Shown here piece after piece: positions 5,979 to 9,499 of a DNA stretch of 9,499 nt (positions are counted from its first letter, which is position 1; every line of letters begins with the position of its first letter). The DNA is from Bacteroidales bacterium UBA1797 (GTDB lineage Bacteria > Bacteroidota > Bacteroidia > Bacteroidales > VadinHA17): positions 1-9,499 of the forward strand of contig DCFT01000143.1 in NCBI GenBank assembly GCA_002319885.1, read 5' to 3'. A program made the translations under genes and the position numbers. The notes beneath the pieces were generated by a model. The model worked only from the letters and a program-made list of their open reading frames with translations. It was not told the origin of the DNA and made no database searches.

Positions 5979-8900
5979 GTGAAAAAGTACAGGCTGATTA
6001 ACAATATAACAGGTTGGGCTGCATTTGCTGTTGCAGCCTTTACCTATTTAAAAACAATTGAACCAACTACAAGTCTTTGGGACTGTAGTGAGTTCATCTC
6101 CTCTGCTTTTAAAATGGAAATCGGACATCCTCCCGGAAACCCGGTATTTATGATCATGGCCCGGTTTTTTAGCCTTTTTGCAGGAGGAAATGTCTCAAGA
6201 GTAGCAGCAATGATTAACTCTATGTCCGCTCTTGCCAGTGCATTTGCGGTGATGTTTCTTTTCTGGAGCATAACCCATCTTGCAAAAAAAATTCTGATAA
6301 AAGAAGAAAACCAATATACTCCCGGCAGGATTACATCAATTATGGCTGCTGGTCTTGTTGGAGCTATTGCCTACTGTTTCTCCGATTCTTTCTGGTTTTC
6401 AGCAGTAGAAGCTATAGTTTTCGCATCATCCGCATTCTTTACTGCCCTTGTTTTCTGGGCCATACTCAAATGGGAGAATGTTGCTGACGAAGATTATGCC
6501 GACAGATGGATAATACTGATAGCCTTTCTGGTTGGGCTGGCTATAGAAGTCCATCTTCTTAATCTTCTGACCATACCCGCCATAGGACTTGTTTATTACT
6601 TCAGAAAATATGAGTTCTCATGGAAGGGCTTTATTACTGCTCTCGTAAGCTCGGTCCTTATTCTGGCCCTGCTTATGTACGGCATCAGGCCAGGAGTAGT
6701 TACAATCGCTTCACGATTTGACCTTTTCTTTGTGAATGTACTTGGTCTTCCTGCAAATAGCGGATTATTGTTTCACGTTGCCCTTATAATTATCTTTTTC
6801 GTCCTGGCTATAAAATCAACTCTTGGTTCTTCAAATATCAGAAAGACTGCTGCCTTTTCTTTTGCTGCACTGTTTTTCAGCGGAATATGGATTTTGTCAG
6901 GATCAGTTGTATTCAATATACTGATGATTGGGGTTCTTGGTTATGCTGTTTGGTATATCGCGCATAAAAATAAGGTGATGCTAAATACAGCTCTGACAAT
7001 CGTGATGGTAATTCTTATTGGATTTTCTTCAAATGCCATTATTGTTATACGGGCTTCGGCAAATCCTCCGCTTAATGAGAATGACCCCAGTAATCCTTTT
7101 AATCTGTTGTATTTTCTGAACCGTGAACAGTATGGCGACAGGCCCTTGTTTAAAGGGCAGTATTTTGACGCTCCCAGAGTTGGAAGTAAGGATGGAAAGG
7201 CGAGATATAATTATGTCAACGGCAAATATGTTATAACCAGTCATGATCCGATAATTGAATATGATCCCCGATTCGTTACCCTGTTCCCGAGAATGTGGAG
7301 CGATCAGCCTGAACATGAACAGGAATATAAGGTCTGGTCAAAAATGGTGGGTGTTCCTATTCAGGTTACCGACGATTCGGGTAAAAGTAAGATAATCCGT
7401 AAACCTACATTTATCGAAAACATGCGTTTTATGTTTTCATATCAGATAGGCTATATGTATTTCAGGTATTTCATGTGGAACTTTTCGGGAAGGCAAAATG
7501 ATACACAGGGAACAGGTGGTGCAGTGAACGGGAACTGGATCACGGGGATTAATTTCCTCGATCAGCCAAGAGTAGGTTCATCGGACATGCCACCTGATAT
7601 GAAAAATGATCCGTCGAGAAATGTCTATTATCTGCTCCCACTGCTGCTGGGATTAATTGGGATGTACTATCATTATAAGAAAGATAATAAAAACTGGGGG
7701 GTAGTTCTCTTACTTTTCTTTATGACGGGACTGGCAATAGTTTTGTACCTGAATCAGTATCCCGATCAGCCCAGGGAAAGAGACTATGCCTATGCCGGTT
7801 CGTTCTATTTCTTCTCAATATGGATTGGTTTTGGTGTTCTTGCCCTTTTTGAACAGCTCGCAAAAATTGTAAATGAAAAAATTGCGGCTCCTGTTGCCGG
7901 TGTCATAAGCTTCCTTGCCGTGCCTGTTATTATGGGTTCACAAAACTGGGATGATCATGACCGGTCAGGCAGGTATCTTACCAGAGATATCGCTTTCGAT
8001 TATCTCTATTCATGTGCACGAAATGCTATACTATTCACGAATGGCGATAATGACACCTTCCCGTTATGGTATGCTCAGGAAGTTGAGGGAAAAAGAACCG
8101 ATATAAGGATATGCAATCTGATGCTTCTCAATACCGACTGGTATATCAACGAGATGAAAGTCAAATCGCATGAGTCGGACCCTTTGCCAATTACTCTGCC
8201 TGAGAATAAATACTACGAAGGTGTTAATAACCAGGTCTATATAGCTGAAAAAAGCAAAGATCCGGTAGATATTTCAACAGTTATAGCCTGGGTAGAAAGT
8301 GATAATAAAGCAACAAAACTCCAGGTTTCAGAAAATGAACTCCTCGATAATATACCTACCCGGACAATCAGAATACCTGTTGATGCTGCCAAGGTACTGG
8401 CTTCAGGCACAGTAAAACCTCAGGATGCTGACAAAATTGTTCCGTATATTGATATTAAACTGAAGGGAAGTGCAATATTGAAGGACCAGCTCGTTGTTCT
8501 TGACATACTTGCTCATAATGACTGGAAAAGGCCTATATATTTTGTTACGGGCTATAATGAGGATGCAATGGGACTCGAAGAATATTTTCAACTCGAAGGA
8601 TTAGCTTACAGGTTGGTACCGATAAAATCGGAGAATAAAAGCTGGCTTAAATATGGACGTATTGATACCGATATTCTTTATGAGAATATGATGAACAAGT
8701 TTGTCTGGCGAGGTGCCAAAGAAAAAGGAGTCTATATTGATTATAATCACAGAAGAAACCTTCTGGTTATCAAAGCAAGGGCCAACTATGCCCGACTGGC
8801 AACAGCTCTCGCTTCGGAAGGGAAGAATGAAAAGGCGATAAAAGTGCTTGATTATTGTATGGAAACATTCCCGATAGATAAAATTGGATATGATATGTAT

Positions 8901-9191
8901 ATGCCGGGCATAATTTCAGCATATGTTGCTGCCGGAGAAATAAATAAAGCGACAGAACTTACTAATAATCTCAGCAAATATTATTATGAAAAGCTCGATT
9001 ATTACCTGAGACAGAGTGTCAATATTCTTGCTTCATCAGAATATGAAGTTCAGTCGGCTATCCAATTCACCTCCCAGGCTGCAGAGGCAATTAAAGAAGG
9101 TGGCAAGACAGATATGGCAGAAGAAATAAATAAAAAGCTTGAAAGTTACTATGCGAGATACTTAAAGATGGTACCTCCTGCAGGTGAATAA
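5979..9191 (+). CDS. DUF2723 polytopic membrane protein, probable GT-C type glycosyltransferase with TPR-like tail
   Basis: This 1070-residue protein is a full-length member of the DUF2723 family, widespread in Bacteroidota. The first membrane helix (about 12-27) is followed by the conserved loop LWDCSEF (33-39) and GHPPGNP (49-55). Acidic residues D35 and E38 lie where GT-C enzymes carry their catalytic acid. Many helices follow to about 345, then a soluble segment (about 360-470) and more helices. Conserved blocks include NQYPDQPRERDYAYAG (592-607) and NGDNDTFPLWY (688-698). The tail (about 935-1065) is helical and TPR-like. The family also contains human TMEM260, an O-mannosyltransferase (CAZy GT117), so protein O-glycosylation is plausible but inferred. 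The GTG start is forced: an in-frame TAA ends at 5972 and the next ATG (M46) would cut the conserved region. It appears to be transcribed alone. Confidence 0.93.
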   Translation: MKKYRLINNITGWAAFAVAAFTYLKTIEPTTSLWDCSEFISSAFKMEIGHPPGNPVFMIMARFFSLFAGGNVSRVAAMINSMSALASAFAVMFLFWSITHLAKKILIKEENQYTPGRITSIMAAGLVGAIAYCFSDSFWFSAVEAIVFASSAFFTALVFWAILKWENVADEDYADRWIILIAFLVGLAIEVHLLNLLTIPAIGLVYYFRKYEFSWKGFITALVSSVLILALLMYGIRPGVVTIASRFDLFFVNVLGLPANSGLLFHVALIIIFFVLAIKSTLGSSNIRKTAAFSFAALFFSGIWILSGSVVFNILMIGVLGYAVWYIAHKNKVMLNTALTIVMVILIGFSSNAIIVIRASANPPLNENDPSNPFNLLYFLNREQYGDRPLFKGQYFDAPRVGSKDGKARYNYVNGKYVITSHDPIIEYDPRFVTLFPRMWSDQPEHEQEYKVWSKMVGVPIQVTDDSGKSKIIRKPTFIENMRFMFSYQIGYMYFRYFMWNFSGRQNDTQGTGGAVNGNWITGINFLDQPRVGSSDMPPDMKNDPSRNVYYLLPLLLGLIGMYYHYKKDNKNWGVVLLLFFMTGLAIVLYLNQYPDQPRERDYAYAGSFYFFSIWIGFGVLALFEQLAKIVNEKIAAPVAGVISFLAVPVIMGSQNWDDHDRSGRYLTRDIAFDYLYSCARNAILFTNGDNDTFPLWYAQEVEGKRTDIRICNLMLLNTDWYINEMKVKSHESDPLPITLPENKYYEGVNNQVYIAEKSKDPVDISTVIAWVESDNKATKLQVSENELLDNIPTRTIRIPVDAAKVLASGTVKPQDADKIVPYIDIKLKGSAILKDQLVVLDILAHNDWKRPIYFVTGYNEDAMGLEEYFQLEGLAYRLVPIKSENKSWLKYGRIDTDILYENMMNKFVWRGAKEKGVYIDYNHRRNLLVIKARANYARLATALASEGKNEKAIKVLDYCMETFPIDKIGYDMYMPGIISAYVAAGEINKATELTNNLSKYYYEKLDYYLRQSVNILASSEYEVQSAIQFTSQAAEAIKEGGKTDMAEEINKKLESYYARYLKMVPPAGE

Positions 9192-9284
9192 TTTTATTAA
9201 ACATCAGCAAATTTGTTTTTTCTGCTTTTGGACCGTTTAACGGGGCGTTTGTTTTGGCATGAACATCGTATTACCGGACTTTAA

Positions 9285-9322
9285 TTAACTACTCATTAAC
9301 AGACATTTAACGTATATTTAAC
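9285..9322 (+). promoter_or_regulatory. Helically phased TTAAC array, Pho-box-like operator
   Basis: TTAAC occurs at 9285, 9296, 9307 and 9318, exactly 11 bp apart, followed by a degenerate GTAAC at 9326. Direct repeats with an 11-bp period are what OmpR/PhoB-family response regulators bind. TTAACA-like repeats at this period are the known PhoP box of Bacillus. The array lies 22 bp upstream of a -7-like box. A role in phosphate or other two-component control of the next gene to the right is inferred. Confidence 0.5.
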
Positions 9323-9344
9323 CCTGTAACTTAAATATTCTGAC

Positions 9345-9352
9345 TACTTTTA
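9345..9352 (+). promoter_or_regulatory. Candidate -7 element downstream of the TTAAC array
   Basis: TACTTTTA matches TAnnTTTG at seven of eight positions. Transcription would start near 9359, making the 17-bp tandem repeat part of the mRNA leader of a gene beyond the window. There is no TTG at -33, which would suit an activator-dependent promoter. Confidence 0.35.
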
Positions 9353-9427
9353 CTTATGAATGATGTCTTACCTGATGATGCCATTCTCAGTACATGTTTG
9401 ACAGATCAAGCCTTTATTCAATATTTA

Positions 9428-9499
9428 CTAACAAAGAATACTTTCTAACAAAGAGAACTTTCTAACAAGGAGCATTTTCTAACAAAGAAAACTTTCTAA
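9428..9499. repeat. 17-bp tandem repeat running off the window edge
   Basis: Four full units start at 9428, 9445, 9462 and 9479, and a fifth begins at 9496. The consensus is CTAACAAAGARAACTTT. Each unit is CTAAC + AAAG + 4 variable bases + CTTT. The centres read AATA, AGAA, AGCA and AAAA, and unit 3 has decayed arms (AAGG/TTTT). Because 17 is not a multiple of three and each unit contains TAA, stops arise in every frame of the array, so it is not coding. It is too short and regular to be a CRISPR array. Confidence 0.85.

Larger units (their letters stand above)
9192..9499. other. Gene-free end of window, probable control region for an unseen gene
   Basis: No convincing gene is seen in these 308 bases. 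After the DUF2723 stop there is only a poor hairpin candidate (AACG-GGG-CGTT, 9239-9249) and a T-run (9214-9219). Further right are a phased TTAAC array, a candidate -7 box and a 17-bp tandem repeat, each listed separately. The only plus-strand frame with an ATG (9356-9448, 30 codons) ends inside the repeat. Confidence 0.6.

Noticed and set aside
7029..7316. 95-codon minus-strand frame
   Set aside because: It is fully contained in the strongly conserved DUF2723 gene, so it is an antisense shadow.
65..9191. All eight genes as one new functional system
   Set aside because: Several have their own promoters or terminators, and only the ABC ATPase and permease are tightly linked. The common envelope theme is typical of this phylum and does not show a joint role.
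9428..9499. Possible CRISPR array at the window edge
   Set aside because: The period is only 17 bp, with 4-base variable centres and no spacers of usual length. No cas gene is nearby.

Overview
The window reads as ordinary chromosomal DNA of a member of the Bacteroidota, probably a Bacteroidales-like lineage. It is AT-rich. Several genes are preceded by the phylum's -7 promoter element TAnnTTTG and lack Shine-Dalgarno sequences. The protein families fit the phylum: an HU protein, a DUF4153-like membrane protein, a secreted PepSY-like protein and a DUF2723 membrane protein. Eight protein-coding genes are supported, all on the plus strand. I see no rRNA, tRNA, CRISPR array, transposase or phage gene.

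Left part (1-2031). A short HU-family gene (65-334) has a near-perfect intrinsic terminator (357-383). It is followed by a polytopic membrane protein (556-1815) with an N-terminal soluble helical region and a C-terminal motif resembling DUF4153 proteins. The gap at 1816-2031 carries an 8-bp tandem repeat directly upstream of an exact TAnnTTTG box.

Middle part (2032-5450). An ABC-2 type exporter pair, ATPase then permease, is separated by 11 bp and is surely one transcript. Next comes a secreted or envelope PAP2-type phosphatase with all three catalytic motifs, whose start codon is uncertain (TTG 3853 or ATG 3895). Then comes a small secreted PepSY-like protein. Its start should be ATG 5021 rather than an upstream in-frame ATG, because an exact promoter box lies inside the longer reading frame. 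A 13-bp stem-loop terminator follows.

Right part (5451-9499). A TatA-type translocase subunit precedes a 289-bp gene-free stretch and a 1070-residue DUF2723 protein that starts at GTG. This protein has a multi-spanning N-terminal half, a conserved central/C-terminal region and a C-terminal TPR-like helical tail. It is related to the family containing TMEM260, so a role as a GT-C type glycosyltransferase is plausible but not proven here. The last 308 bases have no convincing gene but are the most unusual part. They hold four TTAAC motifs at an exact 11-bp period, a candidate -7 box, and at the window edge a 17-bp tandem repeat in which AAAG-N4-CTTT is separated by CTAAC. This looks like a control region for a gene to the right of the window.

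The genes share a general envelope theme (export, lipid phosphatase, secretion, possible glycosylation). Apart from the ABC pair, nothing shows that they form one system, and I found no clear new multi-gene system.
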